DNA of 40,195 bases. It comes from an uncultured Bacteroidia bacterium. Its GTDB lineage: Bacteria; Bacteroidota; Bacteroidia; Bacteroidales; UBA932. Positions 1 through 8,559 of this stretch are shown one piece after another; position 1 is the first letter of the stretch, and each line of letters starts with the position of its first letter. The notes beneath the pieces were generated by a model that worked only from the letters and a program-made list of their open reading frames with translations, searched no databases and was not told the origin of the DNA. The stretch spans positions 1-40,195 of the forward strand of contig CADBYT010000022.1 of NCBI GenBank assembly GCA_902798975.1, written 5' to 3'. The position numbers were made by a program, and so were the translations under genes.

Positions 1-350
1 GTTCCGAAGGGTAGGTTGATGTCGTCGCAGATGATCAGAATGTGGTCGAGCTCGATGTCCAGCTTTTGCTGCCAGTAGCGGACGGCGTTGCCGGAGAGGT
101 TCATGTAGGTGGAGGGCTTCAAAAGATGAAACTCGCGCCCCTTGTCGCGGACGAGCGTCATGTCGCCGTAGCGGCCGGGCTCGAAAACGACATTGGATGC
201 CTGAGCCCAGGCATCCAATATCATAAAGCCGATGTTGTGTCTCGTGGCGGCGTATTCGGCACCGATGTTGCCGAGTCCGACGACCAGGTAAGACTTCTCT
301 GACCCGGCGGGGTCGGGTTTACTCCTCCGTAGCAGCCGCAGCAGTGACAT
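1..350 (-). CDS. pth: Peptidyl-tRNA hydrolase, C-terminal part cut by window edge
   Basis: Pth releases peptides from peptidyl-tRNAs that drop off the ribosome. The minus strand reads in one frame from an ATG at 350 to the edge, giving about 116 residues. The family core is clear: [19 protein letters not shown] with the catalytic His near residue 38, then [11 protein letters not shown] with the substrate-binding Met-Asn pair, then DDINLPFG with the conserved Asp. The start is uncertain. The ATG at 350 overlaps the 3' end of rplY by 32 nt and adds about 20 basic residues before the core; no ATG or GTG lies closer to the core. It follows rplY, a common pairing of translation genes in one transcript. 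The C-terminal third is outside the window. Confidence 0.93.
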   Translation of the reverse strand, partial: MSLLRLLRRSKPDPAGSEKSYLVVGLGNIGAEYAATRHNIGFMILDAWAQASNVVFEPGRYGDMTLVRDKGREFHLLKPSTYMNLSGNAVRYWQQKLDIELDHILIICDDINLPFG

Positions 351-900
351 TGCGCGTGGTCTTGACGCCGCAGATGATCGTGTCCTTGTCGGAGACGACG
401 GCGACGTTCTTCAGCTGGATGTCGCCAGCCTTGATGCGCTTGTCGAGACCGAGGTCGGTGATGTCGACGGTGACCTCATCGGGGAGGTCCTTCATGGCGG
501 CGCAGACCTTGATGCTGCGGGCGTTCTGGTAGAACTTACCACCCTGCTGCACACCCTTGGCGTGGCCGGCGATCACGAGGGGAACGCTGATGGCGATGGG
601 TTTCTTCTCATCGACGGCGAGGAAGTCGACGTGGAGGCAGGCGTCCGTGACCGGGTGCCACTGCAGTTCGTGAAGAACGGCGGTCTGGGCCTTCTTGGCA
701 CCGTCGAGGACGAGGTCCACGATGAAGGACTTCGGGGTGTCGGTGAGGGCTTTCAGTTCTTTGGCGTTGACGGTGAAGAGGACGTTCTCCATGCCGAGGC
801 CGTACAAGTTGCACGGGACGAGGCCTTCGCGGCGGAATGCCTTGATAACGGCCTTGTTGCCGACCTTGCGGGTCGTGCCTTTGAGTTCAAAATGTTGCAT
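319..900 (-). CDS. rplY: 50S ribosomal protein bL25, long CTC form
   Basis: bL25 binds 5S rRNA in the central protuberance of the large subunit. The 193-residue product has the long two-domain form (also called Ctc/TL5): an N-terminal 5S-binding barrel with the typical opening [20 protein letters not shown] and VPCNLYG, and a C-terminal beta domain ending in an Ala/Glu-rich tail. The start at 900 is the only sensible one and sits about 90 nt after a -7 promoter box at 989-996. The gene leads the minus-strand pair rplY-pth; the pth start lies inside its last codons. Identification rests on the full-length family pattern and on the pth linkage. Confidence 0.95.
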   Translation of the reverse strand: MQHFELKGTTRKVGNKAVIKAFRREGLVPCNLYGLGMENVLFTVNAKELKALTDTPKSFIVDLVLDGAKKAQTAVLHELQWHPVTDACLHVDFLAVDEKKPIAISVPLVIAGHAKGVQQGGKFYQNARSIKVCAAMKDLPDEVTVDITDLGLDKRIKAGDIQLKNVAVVSDKDTIICGVKTTRNVTAAAATEE

Positions 901-927
901 TTGTACTGTTTTAAAATGTGTTACTCA

Positions 928-946
928 ATCCGGCGCAGGGCCGGAT
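928..946 (-). promoter_or_regulatory. Perfect hairpin in the rplY 5' leader
   Basis: ATCCGGC pairs with GCCGGAT around a 5-nt loop, 28 nt before the rplY start. It lies inside the predicted leader. Ribosomal protein genes are often autoregulated through such leaders, but no specific motif is recognised here. Confidence 0.4.
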
Positions 947-988
947 CCCATTGCACCAAAACCACTTGCTGGTTTTCGAAATGCGTGG

Positions 989-996
989 CAAAGGTA
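989..996 (-). promoter_or_regulatory. -7 box for rplY
   Basis: The minus strand reads TACCTTTG, which fits the Bacteroidota -7 consensus TAnnTTTG. It predicts a leader of about 80 nt before rplY. No clear -33 TTTG is seen. Confidence 0.5.
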
Positions 997-1017
997 AGCA
1001 TTTTCTTGAATTATTCG

Positions 1018-1025
1018 TAACTTAG
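1018..1025 (+). promoter_or_regulatory. -7-like box for the M6 protease
   Basis: TAACTTAG sits five bases before the ATG at 1030 and fits TAnnTTTG with one change. Transcription from it would give an almost leaderless mRNA. Confidence 0.35.
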
Positions 1026-1029
1026 GGGT

Positions 1030-2658
1030 ATGAATTTGTTGCTGTTTTCGCTTGTTTTCCGCATGGTGGTGATTCCGGTTCAGTTCGAGGACCGGGAGTT
1101 CGCGGGTGCGCGGACGGAGCAGGAGCGGCTGGTGGCGGAGGCGCAGGCGTATTTCAACCGGCAGTACGGGGAGGAGGCGTTCGAGTTCGTGCTGGGCCCG
1201 GCGGTGACGCTTTCGCGCGAAGTCGCGTGGTACGGGACGGACTATCCGGACCGGCGCGACGTGCACCTCGCGGATGCGGTGAAGGAGGCCTGCACGGCCG
1301 TGCAGGGCAGCATCGACTTCGCGCAATACGACAGCGACAAGGACGGCTTCGTGGACAATGTATTCCTGCTGTACGCGGGTCCCGGGCAGCATGAGAGCGG
1401 GGTCGCGAGCGACATCTACCCGCAGCAGGGACGGCTCAGCGCCGGCGGCGGCAATCCGCTGACTATTAAGAACATAAAGATTGACAAATTCGCCGTGGCA
1501 CCGGAGGCGCGGCTCGGCATCTTCTGCCACGAGTTCGGCCACGTGCTCGGACTCCCTGACCTCTACGACAGCGACGGCGAGCAGAGCGGCGGCACGGACC
1601 GCGGACTCTGGGGAACATCACTGATGGACGAGGGCTGCCGGCGGGCGGTGCCGCCCGATTTCGGCGCCATCGAATTCGAGCTGCTGGGGCTCGGGACCGC
1701 GGAGGAGCTGACGACGGGGCCCAAAACCCTTGCGCCGCTGCTCAGCGGGCGCCGCTACCTCAAGGCGCCGACCGACACGGAGGGGGAATTCTTCTTGTTT
1801 GAGGCGCGCGCGGACGGGCTGCACGTCTTCCATGTCGACCGCTCCGACAACCCGGCCGGACACTCTCCCGGCCACGACGGGGAGCTGACGGCGCACGACC
1901 GCTGGGACTACGGCATCGTGAACGATAACCCCGCGCACCCCTGCGCCCGGCCGATGCCGGCGGATCCGGGGGCGGCCACGGCGAGCGGGTTGCCATTTCC
2001 CGGAACGGGGGGCGTCGACACGTTCGGGTCCGACTCCCCTGCCGCCTTCCGCGCCTGGAGCGGACACGCGCCCGGCTTCGCGCTGCGGGGCATCCGCCAG
2101 GACGGGACGGGGGTGACGTTCGAGGTGCTGCGGCCCCTGGCACTGGTGGACATTATCGTGTACCAGGATGCTGCTGTGCTGCGCTGGAAGGCCGATCCGG
2201 CCCTGAAGGGCATCGGCGGCTACACACTGCGCTGGACGGACGGGCTCGAGGAGCGGCGGCGCGAGCTGACGCCCGACGCGACGAGCTGCACGCTGGAGGG
2301 ACTGCATCCGCAGACGCCCTACCGCTTCTACATCCAGGTGCACACGACCGCGCGCGAGCGTTACAGCATCGACGGCAGCTTCACGACGAAGATGCTGCGC
2401 GAGGGCACCTACCCCTACATCTTTCTGAGCGGCGCTACGCGCAATGTGGACGGCAGCTTCCCAGCGGGGAGCAAGATCCCGCTGCGCGTGTTCAACGCGG
2501 CCGAGGTGGAGTCGGTCAGCTGGACGATGAACGGCATCCCGGTCACACCGGAGGAGGACGGGTACTACACGCTGCGCTGGAGCGGCATCCTGCGGGCCAA
2601 GATTACGCATACCGACGGCACGTCGGAGACACTCTATAAAGAGATTACGGTGCAATGA
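1030..2658 (+). CDS. M6-family (immune inhibitor A-like) metalloprotease with C-terminal Fn3-like domain
   Basis: This is a zinc-dependent endopeptidase of the M6 type. The core starts almost at once (VVIPVQFEDREF, residues 13-24), passes a calcium-loop-like DSDKDGFVDN near residue 100, and reaches the zinc site HEFGHVLGLPDLYD near residue 167, followed by GLWGTSLMDEG. A fibronectin III-like domain follows at about residues 370-455 (TPYRFYIQVHT), then a short beta domain. An in-frame stop at 1018 fixes the N-terminus, so only about 11 hydrophobic residues precede the catalytic domain: no normal signal peptide or propeptide. M6 enzymes are usually secreted, so either export is unusual or the 5' end has been lost. 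It overlaps the lipoprotein gene by 4 nt (ATGA). Substrate unknown. Confidence 0.8.
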   Translation: MNLLLFSLVFRMVVIPVQFEDREFAGARTEQERLVAEAQAYFNRQYGEEAFEFVLGPAVTLSREVAWYGTDYPDRRDVHLADAVKEACTAVQGSIDFAQYDSDKDGFVDNVFLLYAGPGQHESGVASDIYPQQGRLSAGGGNPLTIKNIKIDKFAVAPEARLGIFCHEFGHVLGLPDLYDSDGEQSGGTDRGLWGTSLMDEGCRRAVPPDFGAIEFELLGLGTAEELTTGPKTLAPLLSGRRYLKAPTDTEGEFFLFEARADGLHVFHVDRSDNPAGHSPGHDGELTAHDRWDYGIVNDNPAHPCARPMPADPGAATASGLPFPGTGGVDTFGSDSPAAFRAWSGHAPGFALRGIRQDGTGVTFEVLRPLALVDIIVYQDAAVLRWKADPALKGIGGYTLRWTDGLEERRRELTPDATSCTLEGLHPQTPYRFYIQVHTTARERYSIDGSFTTKMLREGTYPYIFLSGATRNVDGSFPAGSKIPLRVFNAAEVESVSWTMNGIPVTPEEDGYYTLRWSGILRAKITHTDGTSETLYKEITVQ

Positions 2659-3062
2659 GACCTTCGCTTCGCATATTGCTTCTGGGGGCGCTTCTGCTGC
2701 TCGCGGGCTGCCAGGACGAACGGCAGCGCGCCGCGTTCTGCGAGAACGAGGGGGTGCGCCTGCTGGTGGGCGGCAGCATCGCCTTCAGCTACGAGCCGAA
2801 CACCTGCCAGCTGGCCTTCAGCCGCGATCTGCGGGAGTTCCGCGCCTATACCGACACGATGTCGGACTTCTTCGTGGCCAGCTTCTCGCAGGTGCCCGCC
2901 GAGTTGGGGCAGCGCCTGACGGCCGACCTGGTGTGGACCACGGAGCGGGACGTGCTGACGCGAAAAAACCTCACCCTCGAGGTGGTTCGCCTCGAGGGTG
3001 ATATGGTCTGGTTGTGGAGCGCCTCGGGCCGCATCGGCCTGGTGGTGCGCATCCTGGAATAA
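2655..3062 (+). CDS. Small lipoprotein coupled to the M6 protease
   Basis: The 135-residue product opens with a lipoprotein signal, MRPSLRILLLGALLLLAGCQ, with the lipobox Cys at residue 19. The mature part is about 115 residues and not recognised; its C-terminal half (LTADLVWTTERDVLTRKNL onward) looks like a small beta domain. The start codon overlaps the stop of the M6 gene as ATGA, so the two are translationally coupled and may act together at the envelope. The stop is 2 nt from the end of convergent tpiA, and the coding sequence holds a hairpin that looks like the terminator of tpiA. Confidence 0.75.
   Translation: MRPSLRILLLGALLLLAGCQDERQRAAFCENEGVRLLVGGSIAFSYEPNTCQLAFSRDLREFRAYTDTMSDFFVASFSQVPAELGQRLTADLVWTTERDVLTRKNLTLEVVRLEGDMVWLWSASGRIGLVVRILE
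2963..3000 (-). terminator. Intrinsic terminator of tpiA inside the convergent lipoprotein gene
   Basis: On the minus strand CACCCTCGAGG pairs perfectly with CCTCGAGGGTG (2972-2982 with 2990-3000, 7-nt loop) and a run of six T follows three bases later at 2968-2963. It lies 65 nt past the tpiA stop and has no T-run on the plus strand. Confidence 0.7.
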
Positions 3063-3064
3063 GC

Positions 3065-3820
3065 TTAGAACGACAGGGCGATCTGGATGAAGTCGTCCGC
3101 CTTCAGGGCGGCGCCGCCGATGAGGCCGCCGTCGATGTCAGGCTGGGCGAAGAGCTCCTTGGCGTTGGACGGCTTGCAGGAGCCGCCGTAGAGGATCGTG
3201 GTGTCGTCCGCGACGGCCGCGCCGAACTTGTCAGCGAGGACTTTGCGGATGAATGCGTGAATCTCTTCGGCCTGGTCCGGGGTGGCCGTTTCGCCGGTAC
3301 CGATGGCCCAGACGGGCTCGTAGGCAATGACGATCTTCTTCATGTCCTCGGCGGTGAAGTTGTAGAGGACGTTCTTAATCTGGGCGGCGCACACGTCGAA
3401 GTGCTTGCCGGCCTTGCGCTCTTCGAGGACCTCGCCGACGCAGAGGATGACGCCGAGGCCGGCCTCAAGGGCGAGTTTCACTTTCTCGACGAGCTTCTCG
3501 TCGGTCTCGCCGTAGTACTGGCGGCGCTCGGAGTGGCCGAGGATGGTCCACTGGCAGCCGACGGCCTTCAGCATGTCGACGGAGACTTCGCCGGTGTAGG
3601 CGCCTTTCACGTGGTCGGCGCAGTTCTGGGCGGAGAGCTCGACTTTGGTGCCTTCGAGCTGCTTGCCGCAGCAGCAGAGGTGGGTAAAGGGCGGGGCGAT
3701 GATGAGGCCGACGCCGGCCGGGACTTCCGCGGCGCGGGCGGCGACCGCCTTCGCCAGTTCGATACCATCAGGTCTGGTCGTATTCATCTTCCAGTTGCCT
3801 GCAACGATTTTCTTTCTCAT
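3065..3820 (-). CDS. tpiA: Triose-phosphate isomerase
   Basis: TpiA interconverts dihydroxyacetone phosphate and glyceraldehyde 3-phosphate in glycolysis and gluconeogenesis. The family signatures are all present: AGNWKMN at the N-terminus with the catalytic Lys, ILGHSERR with the catalytic His, AYEPVWAIGTG with the catalytic Glu, and the phosphate-binding YGGS near the C-terminus. An ATG ten codons upstream at 3850 is possible, but MRKKIVAGNWKMN at 3820 matches the usual start and gives the standard 251 residues. It is divergent from tyrS across a palindromic promoter region and convergent with the small lipoprotein gene. Confidence 0.97.
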   Translation of the reverse strand: MRKKIVAGNWKMNTTRPDGIELAKAVAARAAEVPAGVGLIIAPPFTHLCCCGKQLEGTKVELSAQNCADHVKGAYTGEVSVDMLKAVGCQWTILGHSERRQYYGETDEKLVEKVKLALEAGLGVILCVGEVLEERKAGKHFDVCAAQIKNVLYNFTAEDMKKIVIAYEPVWAIGTGETATPDQAEEIHAFIRKVLADKFGAAVADDTTILYGGSCKPSNAKELFAQPDIDGGLIGGAALKADDFIQIALSF

Positions 3821-3847
3821 ATTTTTTGATAAATTGATTTCGACCCG

Positions 3848-3864
3848 CAAATTTACTAAATTTG
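3848..3864. promoter_or_regulatory. Palindromic divergent -7 boxes for tpiA and tyrS
   Basis: CAAATTTACTAAATTTG is a perfect inverted repeat of 8 bp arms around one C. The right arm is a -7 box TAAATTTG for tyrS and the left arm is the same box for tpiA. Each lies about 20-30 nt before its start codon. The two promoters face away from each other with their -7 boxes one base apart. Confidence 0.6.
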
Positions 3865-3885
3865 CAGACTTTTAGAAAACAAGCG

Positions 3886-5175
<1,290 letters not shown>

Positions 5176-5189
5176 TCATCCCTTTTAAA

Positions 5190-5220
5190 ACGTCATCCCC
5201 GACCTGATCGGGGATCTCAT
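5190..5220 (-). repeat. R1: short palindromic (REP-like) unit
   Basis: ATCCCCGA (5195-5202) pairs with TCGGGGAT (5208-5215) around CCTGA, flanked by GACG on the minus strand. It belongs to the same family as R2-R5, in the opposite orientation. It lies between tyrS and rbfA. Confidence 0.75.
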
Positions 5221-5223
5221 CCT

Positions 5224-5571
5224 ATGGACAAACCTGCATCCACCAGACAGTTGAAGGTCGCGCGCGAAATCCAGCGCGACCTCTCCGAGATCATCCGCAG
5301 CCGCGGCATGGCAGCCTTCGGCGGCGCCATGGTCACGGTGAGCGAAGTGCGCATCAGCCCCGACCTCAGCATCGCGAAGGTCTTCGTGAGCATCTTCCCC
5401 TCCGACCGCGCCCCGCAGGTGATGCAGCTCCTCGAGGAGGAGAAGCGCAGCATCCGCGGCGAGCTCGGCCGCCAGGTCAGCTCCCAGCTGCGCATCGTGC
5501 CGGAACTCGATTTCCACCTGGACACGACGCTCGACTACGCGGAGCATATCGAGGAGCTCCTAAAGAAATAA
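5224..5571 (+). CDS. rbfA: Ribosome-binding factor A
   Basis: RbfA is a small KH-fold factor needed for late maturation of the 30S subunit and 16S rRNA 5' processing. The 115-residue product has the usual pattern: QLKVAREIQRDLSEIIRSRG near the start, VTVSEVRISPDLSIAKVFVSIFP in the middle, and a C-terminal helix ending FHLDTTLDYAEHIEELL, which is the RbfA signature. It is followed after 9 nt by the LolC/E-type permease, a gene order common in Bacteroidota. Confidence 0.93.
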   Translation: MDKPASTRQLKVAREIQRDLSEIIRSRGMAAFGGAMVTVSEVRISPDLSIAKVFVSIFPSDRAPQVMQLLEEEKRSIRGELGRQVSSQLRIVPELDFHLDTTLDYAEHIEELLKK

Positions 5572-5580
5572 TTCTGCCCT

Positions 5581-6852
5581 GTGCGGCCCGACCTTTATAT
5601 CGCGCGTCGGTACCTGGTGGCGAAGAAGTCGCTGGGCGTCATTCACGCGATATCTGTTTTGAGCGCCATCGGGATGGCGGTCGGCACCGCCGCACTCATT
5701 CTCATTCTCTCCGTTTACAACGGCTTCGACCGCATCATCAAGGAGAGTCTTTCCGACCTGGCGCCGGACGTGCTGGTCACGCCCGTTTCCGGAAAATACT
5801 TCGTGCCGTCCGGGCCTGCCTTCGACGCGCTGCTGGACGATTCGCGCGTGGCGCAGGTCTGCAGCGTGCTGGAGGAGGAGGTGTTCGTTTCCTACGGCGG
5901 GCGGCAGCAGCTGGCCCGTGCGAAGGGCGTGGATGCCGTCTACGAGGAGGAGTCGCAGCTGGCTTCCCACGTGGTCGAGGGCGAGTTTTCGCTGCATGAC
6001 GGCGACTTGCCCCAGGCGGTCGTAGGCGCCTCGCTGGCGCGTGAAATGGGCATCCGTACCCATTTCGTGGAGCCGCTGGTGCTGTATTATCCGCGGCGCG
6101 GCGCCCGGATTTCACTGCTTGGACCGACCGCGTCTCTGGGCAGCGTGAAGATGCAGCCGGCGGCGCTGGTCAGTGTGAATGCCACCGTGGACGGGGACCT
6201 GCTGGTGGTGCCGCTGGAGGAGATGCGCTCGCTGCTGGGATTGACGGATGAGGTCAGCGGGGTGGAGTTGCGGCTCGCCGGGGCGTCTTCCGGCCAGGCT
6301 GTCTCTTCCCGTACGAACCGGAAGTTCCTGCGGGAATTGCAGGAGTTGCTCGGGCCGTCCTATCGCGTGCAGGACCGGGTGCAGCAGCAGCCGTCCCTGT
6401 ACAAGATGATGCGCTACGAGAAGCTGGCTATCTATCTGATTCTGCTGTTTGTGGTGATTATCATCGCATCCAATATCTTCGGGTCCCTGTCGATGCTGTC
6501 CATCGCCAAGCGGGACGACATGGCAACGCTGCGTGCCATGGGCGCCGACGACCGCCTGGTCCGGCGCATCTTCATCTGGGAGGGCTGGCTGGTGTCGCTC
6601 TGCGGCCTGCTTGTCGGTCTGGTCACCGGTGTGGCCCTGGCTCTGGTGCAGCAGCATTTCGGCATCATCAAGATGCCCGGCGGCTTCTTCCTTCAGGCCT
6701 ACCCCGTCGTCCTGCAGCCCTCCGATGTCGTCTGGACCGTCCTCGGCGTCGGCGCCGTCGGCTTCCTCATCTCCCTCCTCGCCTCCCCGAAACCCGAATC
6801 CAGCTCCATCAGCACGCATTCCGCCACCAACGCCACCTCCACCCAGCGCTAA
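5581..6852 (+). CDS. LolC/LolE-type lipoprotein-releasing ABC permease
   Basis: This integral membrane subunit of the Lol/FtsX (MacB-like) permease family extracts lipoproteins from the inner membrane together with an ATPase that is not in the window. The start is GTG at 5581, 9 nt after rbfA, giving MRPDLYIARRYLVAKKS. The layout is one membrane segment at about residues 20-45, a large periplasmic domain, and three segments at about 280-305, 325-350 and 380-402 (the FtsX domain, with SMLSIAKRDDMATLRAMGA in the coupling region). The last 25 residues are an odd Ser/Thr/Pro-rich tail (SPKPESSSIST...) instead of the usual basic end, and codons there are more uniform than upstream. A late frameshift or a lineage-specific tail are both possible. 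Confidence 0.85.
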   Translation: MRPDLYIARRYLVAKKSLGVIHAISVLSAIGMAVGTAALILILSVYNGFDRIIKESLSDLAPDVLVTPVSGKYFVPSGPAFDALLDDSRVAQVCSVLEEEVFVSYGGRQQLARAKGVDAVYEEESQLASHVVEGEFSLHDGDLPQAVVGASLAREMGIRTHFVEPLVLYYPRRGARISLLGPTASLGSVKMQPAALVSVNATVDGDLLVVPLEEMRSLLGLTDEVSGVELRLAGASSGQAVSSRTNRKFLRELQELLGPSYRVQDRVQQQPSLYKMMRYEKLAIYLILLFVVIIIASNIFGSLSMLSIAKRDDMATLRAMGADDRLVRRIFIWEGWLVSLCGLLVGLVTGVALALVQQHFGIIKMPGGFFLQAYPVVLQPSDVVWTVLGVGAVGFLISLLASPKPESSSISTHSATNATSTQR

Positions 6853-6881
6853 CCGCCTTCCTCCTTTCGCATCCCAATCGC

Positions 6882-6994
6882 GCTGTGAGCTATAATCAAT
6901 TGAATTACAGCAGATTACCGTTTTATACTACCCGGTTTTCAGGGGGAGTATAAAGTCATAATCTCCTACCACCCAACCACTTCCAGCTCACAGC
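6882..6994. repeat. B1: quasi-palindromic module B
   Basis: The closing stem is a perfect 10-bp inverted repeat, GCTGTGAGCT with AGCTCACAGC. An inner imperfect hairpin at 6924-6952 pairs TATACT with AGTATA around a C/G tract. An AT-rich shoulder follows the inner hairpin, as in B2-B4. Confidence 0.8.
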
Positions 6995-7016
6995 ATTTTT
7001 CAATTATTGGGACTGG

Positions 7017-7058
7017 GGCTGGAGCCGCCTCCCATTACGGAAGTCGGCGGCTCCAGCC
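7017..7058. repeat. E: perfect 13-bp inverted repeat
   Basis: GGCTGGAGCCGCC pairs with GGCGGCTCCAGCC around a 16-nt loop. The core of about 29 nt (GCCGCC, loop, GGCGGC) recurs nearly unchanged on the other strand at 26678-26708, inside the insertion sequence. Confidence 0.7.
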
Positions 7059-7142
7059 AGGTGATTGATGTGCCGGTCGGGCGGTTGGTGGAACTGAATG
7101 TGCTTGGGGGGCACCAGCGACTCGCGATACGCGGCTCGGCGC

Positions 7143-7200
7143 TTGCCGCGAGACGCTGCGCGAGCTCTTCAGTGGGCTCGCTCGCGCCCGCGGCTGCCCG
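7143..7200 (+). repeat. C1: core of module C
   Basis: This 58-bp GC-rich tract, with the stem GCGCGAGC/GCTCGCGC, recurs at 26428-26487 (reverse) and 31641-31698 with few changes. It ends 13 nt before the metY stop codon. Confidence 0.8.
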
Positions 7201-7213
7201 GTCAGGAGCGGGG

Positions 7214-8503
7214 CTAGAGTTCTGCGGCGGCAAGGGCCTGCTCGAGGTCGGCGATGATGTCGCGGGGATCCTCCAGGCCGATGCTCAATCTCATGAGACC
7301 GGGGTCAACACCGGCTTCGCGGAGCTGCTGGTCGGAGAGCTGCCGGTGGGTGTGGGAGGCCGGATGGAGGATGCAGGTGTAGCAGTCGGCCACGTGGGTC
7401 TCGATCGTCACCAGCTGCAGGTGGTCCATGAAGCGCTTGGCCTTCTCGCGATCACCCTTGAGGGCGAGCGCCATCACGCCGCAGGTGCCGTCAGGCAGGT
7501 ATTTCTGCGCCAGCGCGTGGTCCGGATCGTCGGCGAGGCCGGGATAGTGTATCCATTCCACGGCCGGATGGTCGTGGAGATATTCAGCCACCTTTTGCGC
7601 GGAAGCGCAGATATGCTTCATGCGGACGGCGAGCGTCTGGATGCCGAGGTTCAGGTAGAAGGCGTTCTGCGGGCTCTGAATGGAGCCGAGGTCGCGCATC
7701 AGCTGGCTGGTGGCCTTGGTGATGTAGGCCAGCTTGCCGAATTTCTTCGTGTAGGTGAGGCCGTGGTAGGACTCGTCGGGCGTGGTCAGGCCGGGGAATT
7801 TCTCCGCGTGCGCTTTCCAGTCGAAGTTGCCGCTGTCGATGATGGCGCCGCCGACCGTGGTACCGTGGCCGTCGAGGTATTTGGTCGTGGAATGCGTGAC
7901 GATGTCGGCGCCCCATTCGATCGGGCGCAGGTTGACGGGCGTCGGGAAGGTGTTGTCCACGATGAGTGGCACGCCGTGCTTGTGGGCGATGCGCGCCATG
8001 CGCTCGATGTCGAGCACGCGCACGCCGGGATTGGTCAGGGTCTCGCCGAAGAGGAGTTTGGTATTCGGGCGGAAGGCTGCCTCGATCTCCTCGTCGGAGG
8101 CGTTCTGGTCGATGAAGGTAACCTCGATGCCCATCTTCGGAAGGGTAACGCCGAAGAGGTTGTAGGTACCGCCGTAGATGGCCGAGGTGGTGATCATGTG
8201 GTCGCCGGCCGTGCAGATGTTGAAGCAGGCGAAGAAGTTCGCCGCCTGGCCGGAGGAGGTCAGCATGCCCGCCACACCGCCTTCCAGGGCAGCCAGACGC
8301 GCCGCGACGCGGTCGTTGGTCGGGTTCTGCAGACGGGTATAGAAGTAGCCGGAGGCTTCGAGGTCGAAGAGGCGGCCCATCTCGTCGGAGGTGGTATATT
8401 TGAAGGTCGTGCTCTGGATGATCGGCATTTGCCGGGGCTCGCCGTTCGCCGGCTCATACCCGGCCTGGACGCAGAGGGTGGAGGGATGGAGGTTCTGTTT
8501 CAT
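7214..8503 (-). CDS. metY: O-acetylhomoserine sulfhydrylase (homocysteine synthase)
   Basis: This PLP enzyme of the Cys/Met metabolism family makes homocysteine from O-acetylhomoserine and sulfide. The 429-residue length is typical of O-acetylhomoserine aminocarboxypropyltransferases and longer than cystathionine synthases. The sequence shows TLCVQAGYEP at the start, YFYTRLQNPTNDRVAARLAALEGG, the cofactor-ring-stacking Tyr in SAIYGGTYNLF, VDNTFPTP with the cofactor Asp, and the PLP lysine K208 in HSTTKYLDGHG. It is divergent from manA with a good -7 box of its own. The long loop from about residue 225 (SGNFDWKAHAEKFPGLTTPD) is a further mark of this subgroup. No SAM riboswitch is visible in the short leader. 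Confidence 0.92.
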   Translation of the reverse strand: MKQNLHPSTLCVQAGYEPANGEPRQMPIIQSTTFKYTTSDEMGRLFDLEASGYFYTRLQNPTNDRVAARLAALEGGVAGMLTSSGQAANFFACFNICTAGDHMITTSAIYGGTYNLFGVTLPKMGIEVTFIDQNASDEEIEAAFRPNTKLLFGETLTNPGVRVLDIERMARIAHKHGVPLIVDNTFPTPVNLRPIEWGADIVTHSTTKYLDGHGTTVGGAIIDSGNFDWKAHAEKFPGLTTPDESYHGLTYTKKFGKLAYITKATSQLMRDLGSIQSPQNAFYLNLGIQTLAVRMKHICASAQKVAEYLHDHPAVEWIHYPGLADDPDHALAQKYLPDGTCGVMALALKGDREKAKRFMDHLQLVTIETHVADCYTCILHPASHTHRQLSDQQLREAGVDPGLMRLSIGLEDPRDIIADLEQALAAAEL

Positions 8504-8526
8504 AGCGCATTTACTAACCGTAGATG

Positions 8527-8534
8527 CAAAGATA
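8527..8534 (-). promoter_or_regulatory. -7 box for metY
   Basis: The minus strand reads TATCTTTG, a full match to TAnnTTTG, 24 nt before the metY ATG. The leader left is too short for a metabolite riboswitch. Confidence 0.6.
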
Positions 8535-8545
8535 AGCTTTTTTCG

Positions 8546-8553
8546 TAACTTTG
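8546..8553 (+). promoter_or_regulatory. -7 box for manA
   Basis: TAACTTTG is a full match to TAnnTTTG, 6 nt before the ATG at 8560. It predicts a nearly leaderless mRNA and argues against starting at the TTG at 8551, which lies inside the box. Confidence 0.6.
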
Positions 8554-8559
8554 CGCCGT

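Larger units (their letters stand above)
6853..7213. repeat. Locus L1: convergent gap filled by modules B-E-C
   Basis: This 361-bp gap between the 3' ends of the LolC/E-type gene and metY holds no gene. In order it contains module B (6882-6994), hairpin E (7017-7058) and module C (7143-7200). Short ORFs crossing it are translations of the repeats. The stretch 7060-7140 between E and C has no recognised content apart from GC-rich stems. Confidence 0.8.

Noticed and set aside
7007-8548. 513-codon open frame on the plus strand
   Set aside because: Antisense shadow of metY with no recognisable domain; it also starts within repeats E and C.
8504-8559. SAM or other riboswitch for metY
   Set aside because: The -7 box leaves under 20 nt of leader.
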